Shown piece by piece: positions 33,678 through 43,660 of a stretch of 64,000 nucleotides of DNA. The DNA is from Burkholderiaceae bacterium. GTDB taxonomy: Bacteria > Pseudomonadota > Gammaproteobacteria > Burkholderiales > Burkholderiaceae_A. A program made the position numbers and the translations under genes. The notes below the pieces were generated by a model. That model was not told the origin of the DNA. It saw only the letters and a program-made list of their open reading frames with translations, and did not search any database. Location: NCBI GenBank assembly GCA_004214155.1, contig SGYQ01000001.1, positions 1-64,000 of the forward strand, read 5' to 3'. Position 1 is the first letter of the stretch; each line of letters starts with the position of its first letter.

Positions 33678-36416
33678 ATGATTGATGAGATTTATCACAA
33701 TAATGTTAGATATTTAGGTAATCTTTTGGGAGAAATCATCAGAGAGCAAGAAGGAGATGAGACGTTTAATCTTATAGAAAATGTTAGAAGGTTAAGTGTA
33801 GCTTATCGAAGACATGATGATGTTGATGCTGCTAAAGCTCTCGACAAAATATTAAAAAATCTTACCTCAAATGAAGCTGTATTAGTGATTCGTGCGTTTA
33901 CATATTTTTTGCATCTAATCAACATTGCCGAGGATCTTGCGATTCTAAGAAACCCCATCGGTTCTCAAAGTAATCAAAGTTTTCCAGGCTCGTTTAATAA
34001 CATGTTTGAAAGATTTGATCGTGAGAAAAAACAGAAGAGTGAAATCTTAGATTTGCTCGGAAAAGCACACATTTCACCCGTACTAACAGCACATCCAACG
34101 GAGGTTCAGAGAAGGAGCGTGCTAGAGGCGGAGAAAAAAATCTCTAAGCTCTTGAAGATTCGTAATGACTTAGAATTTTCTCGGGCAGAAAATGGTTTAG
34201 CTGCAAATGAGGAAAGTTTAAAGTCCATAATAGTGCAGTTGTGGCAGACTAGGTTGCTCAGATTCAGTAAGCTCGACGTTGCCGATGAGATCGAAAACGT
34301 TCTCGCATTTTACAAAAGCACTTTTTTACAGGAAATACCAATACTTTATAAAAATCTTGAGAAGAAATTAGGAAATCAGTCTGTAGCAAGTTTTTTTAGA
34401 ATGGGAAATTGGATTGGTGGTGATAGGGATGGAAATCCCAATGTGACTGACCAAACACTTGATCTTTCGGTAAAGAAACATGGTGAAACAGTGCTTAGAC
34501 ATTATTTGCTACAAGTCCATTTGCTTGGTTCAGAATTATCAATATCGAAAAAACTAATCGGGGCAAGTGAGGACTTGTTAAATTTGGCGCAGAAGGCCAA
34601 CGATCCAAACCCGCATCGTGTTGATGAACCATATAGGCAGGCTCTTATCGGCATTTACGCAAGGTTGGCAGCTACACTTGCTAAATTAACGGGGGCTAAC
34701 GCTCGTCCTCATGCACTGCCACCTTCTATTCCCTACGAAAACCCTGGAGCGTTTTTGAGTGATCTGAATATTGTTGAGACGTCACTAAGAGAGAACAAAG
34801 GCGCTAGATTGGTGGAAGAAAAACTCACTGCTCTTATAAGGTCAGTAAAGGTTTTTGGCTTTCATATGGCCACTGTTGATCTAAGACAAAGCTCAGATAT
34901 TCATGAAGTAGTAGTAAAAGAATTTTTAAAAGGTGCAAAAATTTGTAATGATTATTCGAATCTTACTGAATCAGAGAGACAAGATTTACTATTATCTTTA
35001 CTAAAAAAAGAAGATAGATTATTGGCACCAAATTTTGAATATTCAGATCAGTGTCTGAAGGAATTGCGAATATTTGAAAAGGCTAAACATTTGATTGATG
35101 ATTTTGGGCCTGAAGTAATAAAGTACTATATTATAAGTCACACCGAAACGGTAAGTGATCTTCTGGAAGTGGCACTTATACAGAAAGAAAGTGGTCTTAT
35201 GGAGGGTGTTCTAGGTGAAAACGCAAAGCTTGGCATTGTAATAGTCCCACTATTTGAGACCATTGAAGATCTCCGTAGGTCTGAAGAAATAATACGGTCT
35301 TTTTATTCACTTGATGGGATTGTTGACCTAGTTAGGCATTCTGGAGGTCTTCAAGATATTATGTTGGGCTACTCCGATAGTAATAAGGATGGCGGGGTCT
35401 TCACGTCAAATTGGGAGGTGTACAAAGCATCTATTAATCTAGTAAATCTTTTCCAGGAGGTTCAGGGTATCACGTTACGACTGTTTCACGGGAGAGGAGG
35501 TACTGTTGGCCGTGGTGGAGGGCCTAGTTATAGGGCAATTCTTGCTCAGCCTCCAAGCACAGTACGGGGTCAAATTCGACTTACTGAACAGGGGGAGATC
35601 ATATCAAACAAATATGATACACCGGAGATCGGACGCCGAAGCTTAGAAACACTTGTCTCGGCTGCGTTAGAGGCCACATTGATACCTGAGAATGAAAATA
35701 TTCCTGAGGAGTATTTAAAAGCAGCAGAAAAAATTTCGGAGTATGGTTGGTTGGCCTATAAAAAAACTATTTATGAAATGGAGGGCTTCGCAGAATACTT
35801 TTTCTCCAGTACTCCCATCTCTGAGGTAGCACTATTAAATATAGGGTCTAGACCTGCTGCTCGACCTAATTCTGCGAAAGAGAGAATGAGGATTGAAAAC
35901 CTGAGAGCCATTCCATGGAGTTTCTCTTGGGGGCAAAGTCGTCTTGCTTTGCCGGGTTGGTTTGGTTTCGGTTCAGCTTTAGAAAATTTTGCTCTTGAAT
36001 CGGTAGAACGAAATCGAAGCTTGTTGTTAGAAATGGCTCGTGAATGGCAATTTTTTCAAGCGTTAATTTCGAATATAGATATGGTGATGGCAAAAGCAGA
36101 TATTGGAATTGCTCGCCGCTACGCAAGATTATGTCCGGACCCTAAAGTGTCTCGCAAAGTGTTTTCTAAAATCAAAGAAGAGTGGCTCAAAACAAAGGGA
36201 GCCTTAGAGTTTATTACTGGGTCTAGAGAACATTTATTATCAAACCCTGAACTTTCTGAGTCCATTGAGATGCGTCATCCATATCTTGATCCGCTAAATC
36301 ATTTGCAAGTTGAACTCATAAGGAGGTGGAGAAGCGGAGAAAAAAATGAGCGTGTGAAAACTGGGATTCACTTAACAATTAACGGAATTGCAACAGGAAT
36401 AAGGAATACTGGTTAA
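33678..36416 (+). CDS. ppc: Phosphoenolpyruvate carboxylase
   Basis: LTAHPTEVQRRSVL, NWIGGDRDGNPNVT, GYSDSNKDGG, LFHGRGGTVGRGGGPSYRAI; C-terminal NGIATGIRNTG. Confidence 0.97.
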   Translation: MIDEIYHNNVRYLGNLLGEIIREQEGDETFNLIENVRRLSVAYRRHDDVDAAKALDKILKNLTSNEAVLVIRAFTYFLHLINIAEDLAILRNPIGSQSNQSFPGSFNNMFERFDREKKQKSEILDLLGKAHISPVLTAHPTEVQRRSVLEAEKKISKLLKIRNDLEFSRAENGLAANEESLKSIIVQLWQTRLLRFSKLDVADEIENVLAFYKSTFLQEIPILYKNLEKKLGNQSVASFFRMGNWIGGDRDGNPNVTDQTLDLSVKKHGETVLRHYLLQVHLLGSELSISKKLIGASEDLLNLAQKANDPNPHRVDEPYRQALIGIYARLAATLAKLTGANARPHALPPSIPYENPGAFLSDLNIVETSLRENKGARLVEEKLTALIRSVKVFGFHMATVDLRQSSDIHEVVVKEFLKGAKICNDYSNLTESERQDLLLSLLKKEDRLLAPNFEYSDQCLKELRIFEKAKHLIDDFGPEVIKYYIISHTETVSDLLEVALIQKESGLMEGVLGENAKLGIVIVPLFETIEDLRRSEEIIRSFYSLDGIVDLVRHSGGLQDIMLGYSDSNKDGGVFTSNWEVYKASINLVNLFQEVQGITLRLFHGRGGTVGRGGGPSYRAILAQPPSTVRGQIRLTEQGEIISNKYDTPEIGRRSLETLVSAALEATLIPENENIPEEYLKAAEKISEYGWLAYKKTIYEMEGFAEYFFSSTPISEVALLNIGSRPAARPNSAKERMRIENLRAIPWSFSWGQSRLALPGWFGFGSALENFALESVERNRSLLLEMAREWQFFQALISNIDMVMAKADIGIARRYARLCPDPKVSRKVFSKIKEEWLKTKGALEFITGSREHLLSNPELSESIEMRHPYLDPLNHLQVELIRRWRSGEKNERVKTGIHLTINGIATGIRNTG

Positions 36417-36427
36417 GGGTTAAATTA

Positions 36428-37344
36428 ATGGTATTACCAAAGTTATATATTATTCTAAATGCATGTTTTTGGGGCCTAGTTTGGATCCCGTTAAAGTATT
36501 TTAATGAACACAGCCTACATCCCATTCACGCAACTTTTTTTTGTTATCTTTTGCTTGTAGTTATCTTCCTTGTTTTAAAAAGAACTTTTTTTTTTCTTTT
36601 CTTTTAACGCAAAATGGTCTGTTAATAGCACTGTCTTATGGCATTACAAACCTTTCCTTTAACTGGGCTATTGCAGAGGGAAATGTTGTAAGAGTAGTGT
36701 TTTTATTTTATCTTATGCCCATTTGGGCTTCGATTTTTGCAATAATCTTGATCAAAGAAAAGCCCACACTCATATCATTGATTGCAATTGCAGTAGCAAC
36801 AGCAGGTGCTTTCCTAATTTTAATTTATGACCCATGGAGTACAATATTCGTTTCAGGTGAAAATTTTTTAAGTGTTGAAATGGAAGATTTTCTTGCAATA
36901 GTTGGAGGGATTTTTTTTGGGTTAGGAAATGTTTTAATTAGAAAAACAACAAGAGTCACCTCCTTAGTAAAAACTTTTACTATTTTCTTTGGAACATTTC
37001 TAGTAGCAGCTATATTTTTATTTATCAATTATATGTTGCATTCGACGGGAAAATTCCTCACTGTTAATACCACAACGCCAGAACTACTCACTGAGTTTAA
37101 GTTTTTGCTTATCTTTTTTTCTTTTGTGATCGGACTTGGTTTGGCAAATTTTTTATTGCAACTCGGGGCATCGAGACTCCCAGTTTATATTACATCAACT
37201 CTATTGATGTTTGAAATATTAGTAGCAATGATTTCAACTCATATTCTTCAAGAGTCTCCACTGCAATTTCATGAATTCCTAGGGGGCATTTTGATATTAG
37301 TCGCTGCTTCTTTAATGATTCTTAATACTACAAAGAAAACTTAG
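36428..37344 (+). pseudogene. EamA/DMT-family permease split by a frameshift at a T10 tract
   Basis: Frame 1 from ATG 36428: MVLPKLYIILNACFWGLVWIPLKYFNEHSLHPIHATFFCYLLLVVIFLVLKRTFFF then stop at 36605-36607; frame 2 continues LLTQNGLLIALSYGITNLSFNWAIAEGNVVRVVFLFYLMPIWASIF... to 37344; frames meet at T10, 36586-36595. Confidence 0.82.
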
Positions 37345-38108
37345 TTTTCCGGAAACGTTCCTTTTTTAACAGCCTGAATATAATTCTTAACACACTGTTC
37401 AATCGACTTTGATTCAGACAGGAAGTCTTTGGCGAAGGATAATTTATTACCTATTCCGAGAATATCATAAAGCACTAAGACCTGCCCATCAACAAATTTC
37501 CCTGATCCAATACCCACAGTTGGAATTTTTAAAATCTCGGTTATTTGTTTTGAGGTACTGGAATTAACTAATTCAAGAATTAATAATTCTGATCCAGCGT
37601 TTTCGAGCGAAGTAGCAGTTTTAACAAGTAAATCTTTTTCTTGTTCCGAGCTACCAAATTTCCTGTAGCATCCAATCTTATGAATGGACTGAGGCAGCAT
37701 GCCTAGATGGGTACATACTGGGATACCTCTTGTAGTGAGGAATTCTATTGTCTCTAAGAGCCAATCTCCTCCCTCTAACTTCACCATTTGGGCTCCAGCA
37801 TCCATTAACTTAGCGGCATGGGAAAATGTTTTTTCTGGATTTTCATGAAAAGTCGAAAATGGCATATCGACAATTATAAAAGTGTTACCACTTGTAGCAG
37901 AAACACATCTTAAGTGATATTTGATTTCGTCGAGTGATACAGTTAATGTCGTTTTGTCTCCTTTGATAACCATTCCCAGTGAGTCTCCGACTAGAATAGA
38001 GTCTAATTTACAACTTTTTAGAAGTGCTGCAAACGTGCTGTCATAGCAAGTGAGCATAGTTATTTTTTCTTGCCTTTCTTTTTTTATTACGAAATCATTG
38101 ATGTTCAT
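37341..38108 (-). CDS. panB: 3-methyl-2-oxobutanoate hydroxymethyltransferase
   Basis: ITMLTCYDSTFAALL, ILVGDSLGMVIKGDKTTLTVSLDEI, GIPVCTHLGMLPQS. Confidence 0.95.
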   Translation of the reverse strand: MNINDFVIKKERQEKITMLTCYDSTFAALLKSCKLDSILVGDSLGMVIKGDKTTLTVSLDEIKYHLRCVSATSGNTFIIVDMPFSTFHENPEKTFSHAAKLMDAGAQMVKLEGGDWLLETIEFLTTRGIPVCTHLGMLPQSIHKIGCYRKFGSSEQEKDLLVKTATSLENAGSELLILELVNSSTSKQITEILKIPTVGIGSGKFVDGQVLVLYDILGIGNKLSFAKDFLSESKSIEQCVKNYIQAVKKGTFPEN

Positions 38109-39043
38109 ACTATGACATTATTTGTATTAAGAATTTTTAGATTTAGATCTTCTATTGTTAAATTTTTTATGCACAGACAGACAAATTTAGCAACAAACCC
38201 TTTTAAAAACTGCCCTTTTCTCAATGCCAAGTAAGTGGTATTCTTTTCGAATATATTATCCCCCTGTATCAGCGTGAGGTCAGAATCTTGATTTTTATCA
38301 TATGCCATAGATGCGATAATCCCAATCCCTAATTTTTGGGATACGTAAGCTTTTATAACATCGGCATCTAAAGCCTCGAGTACAATATGTTGACAAAGCT
38401 TTTTTGCGATAAACTGCTTATCAATTTTTTCTCTTCCAGTAAAACCTTTATGATAAGTGATTAAAGGATATTTGCTAATTGAATTTAGTGTAATGGCCCT
38501 ATTATTCAAAAGAGTATGTGCCTTGGGAACAATGACTCCATGATGCCACTGATAAAAAGGAAATGTAATAAATCGGTCATCGTTTTTAAGAGACTCTGTC
38601 GCAATGGCAATGTCTGCATCTCCGTTGTCGAGCATACTAGCTATTTCAAGAGGACTACTCTGATGGAGTACAAACTGTACTTTTGGTGAGTCTAATGTGT
38701 ATCGTTTGATAATATCTGGAAGCACATATCTCGCCTGGGTATGGGTAGTCGCAAGAGTTAGTGTTCCCGAGTCTTTGTCTAAAAATTCATTTTTTAAAGA
38801 TTTTATCTTCCGAACATTTTCCAGAATTTCTTCGGCTAATCCTAGAAGTCTATTTCCCACTTCTGTAAACCCTAGTATTCGTTTGCCCTTTCTTAAAAAC
38901 AATTCAACGTTCAGTTCATCTTCAAACTCTTTGATACTTTTGCTAATTGCAGGTTGAGAAATATAAAGGGCTCGCGCCACGGCTGTAAAATTAAAATTTT
39001 GTCTACTTGCCTCTGCAATTATTCGAAGCTGCTGTATATTCAT
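38105..39043 (-). CDS. LysR-family regulator, CysB-like
   Basis: MNIQQLRIIAEASRQNFNFTAVARALYISQPAISKSIKEFEDELNVELFLRKGKRI. Confidence 0.88.
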   Translation of the reverse strand: MNIQQLRIIAEASRQNFNFTAVARALYISQPAISKSIKEFEDELNVELFLRKGKRILGFTEVGNRLLGLAEEILENVRKIKSLKNEFLDKDSGTLTLATTHTQARYVLPDIIKRYTLDSPKVQFVLHQSSPLEIASMLDNGDADIAIATESLKNDDRFITFPFYQWHHGVIVPKAHTLLNNRAITLNSISKYPLITYHKGFTGREKIDKQFIAKKLCQHIVLEALDADVIKAYVSQKLGIGIIASMAYDKNQDSDLTLIQGDNIFEKNTTYLALRKGQFLKGFVAKFVCLCIKNLTIEDLNLKILNTNNVIV

Positions 39044-39988
39044 CTAAAGTTTTTCTGTAAGTTCTGGCAGAACTTCAAAAAGATCTGCAATTATCCCATA
39101 AGTCGCAATCTGAAAAATAGGCGCTTCTGGATCCTTATTGATTGCTACAATGACTTTAGAGTCTTTCATCCCCGCTAAGTGCTGAATAGACCCAGAAAGT
39201 CCGACTGCAATGTAAAGATCAGGTGCTACAATTTTCCCCGTCTGTCCTACCTGATTTTCATTCGGGGCTAGTCCCATATCCACCGCTGCCCGGGAAGCTC
39301 CTAGAGCGGCTCCTAATTTTGTTGCCAGAGGTTGCAGAAGATTTCTATAATTTTCAGCAGAGCCGAGACCTCGTCCTCCCGAGATTACGCATTTCGCGGA
39401 AAGCAGATCGACCGTATTTGAAGCGTTGTCAGTATTGCTTGATAAGATTCTCGTTGCTGTACTGACTTCTTTAAAGACAATTTTTTCACTTTCGAGATTT
39501 TGATTTGATTTTTCCGTAGGTTTAAACTTATTACCTCTGACGGTTAAAAACTTCCTTTTTTGTTCTGTTGAAACTCGAGATACCAAATTACCTGCATATA
39601 TGGGTCTGAGAAAATCGTTCTGAGATATTATTTCGACAACATCTGTCAGTTGTTCTTCATCATGCATTCCCGCGATCCTTGGTAATAAATCTTTTCCCAG
39701 GGAAGAACTAGAAATTAGAATACTACTTATCTCTGAATTTGTTTTTAAAAGATCCAAGAACTGGAAAGCCCAGACTTCTGGTATGAAGTGTTTGAGTTTT
39801 TCGTGATCAATGACGAGAACTTTACTGATACCCTCTATACAGCAAGCCTCATTCACTACTCTTTCCATTTCATAACCTAAAACAGCTAACCAGACCTCAC
39901 TGGAAAGCTTCTTAGCGGCTGTTACCACCCGCAGGGTTTCATCTTTAATGGAAAAATTTTCATATTCAGTAATTACTAGTGCGGTCAT
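39044..39988 (-). CDS. etfA: Electron transfer flavoprotein alpha subunit
   Basis: VISGGRGLGSAENYRNLLQPLATKLGAALGASRAAVDMG, APDLYIAVGLSGSIQHLAGM; start MTALVITEY at 39988 overlaps the etfB stop (ATGA). Confidence 0.95.
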   Translation of the reverse strand: MTALVITEYENFSIKDETLRVVTAAKKLSSEVWLAVLGYEMERVVNEACCIEGISKVLVIDHEKLKHFIPEVWAFQFLDLLKTNSEISSILISSSSLGKDLLPRIAGMHDEEQLTDVVEIISQNDFLRPIYAGNLVSRVSTEQKRKFLTVRGNKFKPTEKSNQNLESEKIVFKEVSTATRILSSNTDNASNTVDLLSAKCVISGGRGLGSAENYRNLLQPLATKLGAALGASRAAVDMGLAPNENQVGQTGKIVAPDLYIAVGLSGSIQHLAGMKDSKVIVAINKDPEAPIFQIATYGIIADLFEVLPELTEKL

Positions 39989-40740
39989 TTGTTGAGCACT
40001 CCAGATTTTTTCAGGCAATCAATTAATTCGTCTACGTCTTGAATAATTTCCCCTTTTTCCCGTTGTTCGGGTTCGTTGATTTCAATTATTTTGGTTTTGC
40101 GTGCCAAGTCGATATTCAGTTCTTTTGCATCTATAACTTTTATCTCTTTTTTCTTAGCTTTAATTATATTCGGTAATGAGATGAATCTGGGGTTATTCAA
40201 TCTTAGATCTACAGTTACTACACAAGGCAATGTTGTTTTTAATTCTTCGACTCCAGAGTCAATCTCTCTTTTTAAAAAAACCTCTTTATCTTGTATGTCA
40301 ATTTCGGAAATAAACGTTGCCTGAGGCCATCCCAATATTCCTGCAAGCATTTGACCGGTCTGATTACAATCATCGTCAATTGCTTGTTTGCCCATTAATA
40401 TCAGGTCGGGTTCTTCTGATTCCACTATGTTGCACAAAACTTTTGCAATCTGCAGCGGACCCAAGTCCAGATCAGTTTCAATTAAGATTGATCTGTCCGC
40501 TCCAAAAGCAAGAGAAGATCTAAGAACGTCTTGAACCGTGTTTTTACCAACGGTAATCGAAATAACCGTTGTTTCGGGATTTTTTTCTTTTATTCTGACA
40601 GCTTCCTCGAGAGCAATTTCATCGAAAGGGTTCATTCCCATTTTTACATTTTCTGTATCCACTCTTTTGTTATCTGATGTTGGTCGAACTTGGACGTTAT
40701 AGTCGACAACTTTTTTAATTGGCACAAGGATTTTTAACAT
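39985..40740 (-). CDS. etfB: Electron transfer flavoprotein beta subunit
   Basis: KILVPIKKVVDYNVQVRP, MNPFDEIALEEAVRIKE, GKQAIDDDCNQTGQMLAGILGWPQATF. Confidence 0.96.
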   Translation of the reverse strand: MLKILVPIKKVVDYNVQVRPTSDNKRVDTENVKMGMNPFDEIALEEAVRIKEKNPETTVISITVGKNTVQDVLRSSLAFGADRSILIETDLDLGPLQIAKVLCNIVESEEPDLILMGKQAIDDDCNQTGQMLAGILGWPQATFISEIDIQDKEVFLKREIDSGVEELKTTLPCVVTVDLRLNNPRFISLPNIIKAKKKEIKVIDAKELNIDLARKTKIIEINEPEQREKGEIIQDVDELIDCLKKSGVLNK

Positions 40741-40773
40741 CTAATCTCACAATCTTTCTATTTATTAATTATA

Positions 40774-42009
40774 TTATACAGATCTAAATGGGGTCACTAA
40801 TTGGTTAAAACGATTGGAAGCTGCCTCATTCTCAACGGAAGAGTTACAAATTTCTGAAATTATCTCAGTTGCTAAGATCTCTGCAAGAAGGGGCCCATAG
40901 GAAAATCCCCGGGAAGCCAGGGCCGAGAAGATATATAAGTCGCTGTCCGACCTGCTCCCGATCTTACCGACAACTGGTAATTTATCAGATGAGGTACATC
41001 GTTCTGACCTGTAGTATGAGACATTTATATTTGTACTAAATTTATTATAAATATTGCACATTCTTGCAAAGTTATATTTATTGTTTTTGTCAATTAAGAG
41101 GGAATCCTCATTTTTAATTTTGTCGTAGGATGATCCTGAATAAACCGCTTTTCTGATTAGCGGTGTAACATATCCACCTTTACAGAAAATAAAATTGGGG
41201 AAAAATCGATAATATTCTTTCGGAATTGCAAATCGACTTAATTGACCCGAGTTAGTATACAAATTAAGTTTTGTTTCCGAACCATCCTTATCTCCAAGGT
41301 AAAGAGAGTTCTTATTTAATAGTTCTTCTGTTTTTGAACCAGTTGCCATTATAACTTTATCGAAGACAACTTCTGATTCTGAATCATTGGTTCTTAATGT
41401 TAGCAAGACTCCTTTATCTAAAACTTTTATTTTTCGAACTTCTGTCCCCATTAAAATTTCGGCACCTTTATTAAAAACTCTGGCTACATCCTTTAGACAC
41501 AAAATTAAAAATTTCTTTGGATTTAACCAAAACCCGTTTGGGTCCCAGATTCCTAAATCGCTAATGGTGTTTTTTTGTAACTTTTTATTCAAAAAACTTT
41601 TCTCAACTATATTTTCCTGATAGAAGGAATTTTTATTGAAAATATCTTCCCATTTTTTTTGTTCGTGAATATTTTTTGGCAAATGGAGAAGACCTGGTTT
41701 ATGTGCGATTCTAGTTTTAAATCTATCTTCTAAAGACGCAATCCAGGAAGACATTGTTTTTATACCTTGATTACAAAAAAATTGGTATTCTGTTCTGCTA
41801 GTCACAGGATTATGTACCACAACAACCGGATTTGAGGAGGGGCTTCTAGCAAAAGTGTCAAAAAAATTTCTTCCTCTCTCAATTAGTACTATTTGTAGAT
41901 TTAAGTTATTTGTTTGAGAAGAAGTCCTTTCTTCCGTTTGGTCTACTAATGCTTTGAGAAGAGTGATTCCAGCTACTCCAGATCCAATAATTCCAACTTT
42001 TTTCAACAT
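40774..42009 (-). CDS. FAD-dependent oxidoreductase similar to the MnmC C-terminal oxidase domain
   Basis: VGIIGSGVAGITLLKAL dinucleotide fold; SSNPVVVVHNPVTSRTEYQFF and ALASRGFSYGPLLAEILATEI resemble MnmC(o). Confidence 0.6.
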   Translation of the reverse strand: MLKKVGIIGSGVAGITLLKALVDQTEERTSSQTNNLNLQIVLIERGRNFFDTFARSPSSNPVVVVHNPVTSRTEYQFFCNQGIKTMSSWIASLEDRFKTRIAHKPGLLHLPKNIHEQKKWEDIFNKNSFYQENIVEKSFLNKKLQKNTISDLGIWDPNGFWLNPKKFLILCLKDVARVFNKGAEILMGTEVRKIKVLDKGVLLTLRTNDSESEVVFDKVIMATGSKTEELLNKNSLYLGDKDGSETKLNLYTNSGQLSRFAIPKEYYRFFPNFIFCKGGYVTPLIRKAVYSGSSYDKIKNEDSLLIDKNNKYNFARMCNIYNKFSTNINVSYYRSERCTSSDKLPVVGKIGSRSDSDLYIFSALASRGFSYGPLLAEILATEIISEICNSSVENEAASNRFNQLVTPFRSV

Positions 42010-42021
42010 TTTTGACTATAG

Positions 42022-42044
42022 TGTAAATTAAAGTCTAGTTTACA
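42022..42044. promoter_or_regulatory. Possible operator: inverted repeat TGTAAA-N11-TTTACA in divergent intergenic region
   Basis: Perfect 6-bp arms between the MnmC-like gene (minus) and mtnP (plus). Confidence 0.35.
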
Positions 42045-42069
42045 TTTTAAATTACGAAAGGAACCAACA

Positions 42070-42936
42070 ATGTTAGGTTTTATTGGAGGAAGTGGCCTTT
42101 ACCAGATTGAGGAAATTTCGAATGTTGAGTTTGTGACAATTGCTTCTTCTTTCGGAAACCCTTCAGACGACATTTTGCTGGGAGAGCTAGAAGGGGACAA
42201 AATTGCTTTTCTACCACGGCATGGGAGGAAGCATACGCTTAATCCATCAGAAATCAATTACAGAGCCAATATAGATGCGATGAAACAATTGGGCGTAACT
42301 GAGCTTGTTTCACTAAGTGCTGTAGGCTCGTTAGAAGAATCTATTTCTCCGGGTACTTTTGTGATCGTTGAGCAATTTGTTGATAAGACTTATTTGAGAA
42401 AAAAAACATTTTATGAAGAAGGTCTAGTAGCACATGTTTCACTAGCTGATCCAACGTGTAAAATTATGAATCGTATTATCAAAGAAGCTGCCAAAGATAG
42501 CTCTATTGAAATTCATGAAAATGGAGTTTATGTTGTAATTGAGGGCCCTCAGTTTTCTAGTAAAATGGAATCCGAGATTTATAGAAATTGGGGTTGTACT
42601 GTAATTGGTATGACGAATATGCCTGAAGCTAAGTTAGCCCGAGAAGCTGAGATATGCTATTCAACCATTGCTATGGTTACTGATTATGATTGTTGGCATC
42701 CCTCTCACGATAGTGTAACTGTGGAAATGATTCTCCAGCAGATGGCAAAAAATGTAGTTAAAGCTAAAAAGATTATTCCTGGTATCGCCAGACAACATGG
42801 AAAAAGCGCTACAAATGGGAATGACTGCGGTTGTAAAAATGCGCTTGATAACGCCATCGTAACTGGAATTAAAGATAGGAACCCCTCATCCGTAGCTCGT
42901 TGCTCACACGTAGCAGGTAGGGTATTGAGCAAATGA
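42070..42936 (+). CDS. mtnP: S-methyl-5'-thioadenosine phosphorylase
   Basis: LGFIGGSGLYQIEEI, ALSAVGSLEESISPGTFVIVEQFVDKT, VIEGPQFSSKMESEIYRNWGCTVIGMTNMPEAKLAREAE. Confidence 0.95.
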   Translation: MLGFIGGSGLYQIEEISNVEFVTIASSFGNPSDDILLGELEGDKIAFLPRHGRKHTLNPSEINYRANIDAMKQLGVTELVSLSAVGSLEESISPGTFVIVEQFVDKTYLRKKTFYEEGLVAHVSLADPTCKIMNRIIKEAAKDSSIEIHENGVYVVIEGPQFSSKMESEIYRNWGCTVIGMTNMPEAKLAREAEICYSTIAMVTDYDCWHPSHDSVTVEMILQQMAKNVVKAKKIIPGIARQHGKSATNGNDCGCKNALDNAIVTGIKDRNPSSVARCSHVAGRVLSK

Positions 42937-43598
42937 ATAGAGAGTCGCAAAGTGAGATATATTTTGGGAAAGTTAAGGCGGTTATTTCGGCCTATAAAAA
43001 ACTTGATTCTATTGGTTTGAATAGGGGTGCCTCAGGTAACATAAGCATGAAAACCCACAATGGATTTTTAATTACTCCATCTGGTTTAAATGTGGAAAAG
43101 ATGAGTGTGAATAACATTGTTGAGTTGAGTTTCGATGGTGTCCCGTTAAAGGGAACCAACCCTTCAAGTGAGTGGCGCTTACACGCCGAAATTTACAAAA
43201 GAAAAAAAGGAGTAGGAGCTGTTGTTCACACTCACTCTAATTTTGCGTGTGCGTTGTCATCTTTGCGCGAAAATCTTCCAGCATTTCACTATATGGTAGC
43301 GGTGGGCGGGGGGAAAAATGTCAGGTGCTGTGAATATGCGATATTTGGGTCACAAGATCTAGCTGATAAAGTAGTCGAAGCTTTGGAAGGTAGAATGGCT
43401 TGTTTAATGGCTAATCATGGTTTGGTGTGCTGCGGAAAAGAATTGGAGCATGCGATATTCTTGGCGGAGGAGCTTGAGGCTCTTTGTAAGCAGTATCTGA
43501 CCGCCCGTTCGATTGGTGGTGTAAAGATCTTATCGGACAGTGAAATGGAACTTGTAATAGAAAAATTCAAGAATTATGGTTATGCGACAGAAAAATAA
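42933..43598 (+). CDS. Class II aldolase/adducin-family protein (Ald2-like or MtnB-like)
   Basis: GLNRGASGNISMKTHNGFLITPSGL, PSSEWRLHAEIYKRKKGVGAVVHTHSNFACALS, LMANHGLVCCGKELEHA; ATGA overlap with mtnP, followed by mtnA. Confidence 0.85.
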   Translation: MNRESQSEIYFGKVKAVISAYKKLDSIGLNRGASGNISMKTHNGFLITPSGLNVEKMSVNNIVELSFDGVPLKGTNPSSEWRLHAEIYKRKKGVGAVVHTHSNFACALSSLRENLPAFHYMVAVGGGKNVRCCEYAIFGSQDLADKVVEALEGRMACLMANHGLVCCGKELEHAIFLAEELEALCKQYLTARSIGGVKILSDSEMELVIEKFKNYGYATEK

Positions 43599-43660
43599 AA
43601 TTACGCAACTTATTGTATTATCTTATATCTAAAGAATGATTTTTTTATTTCAAGGACAGA

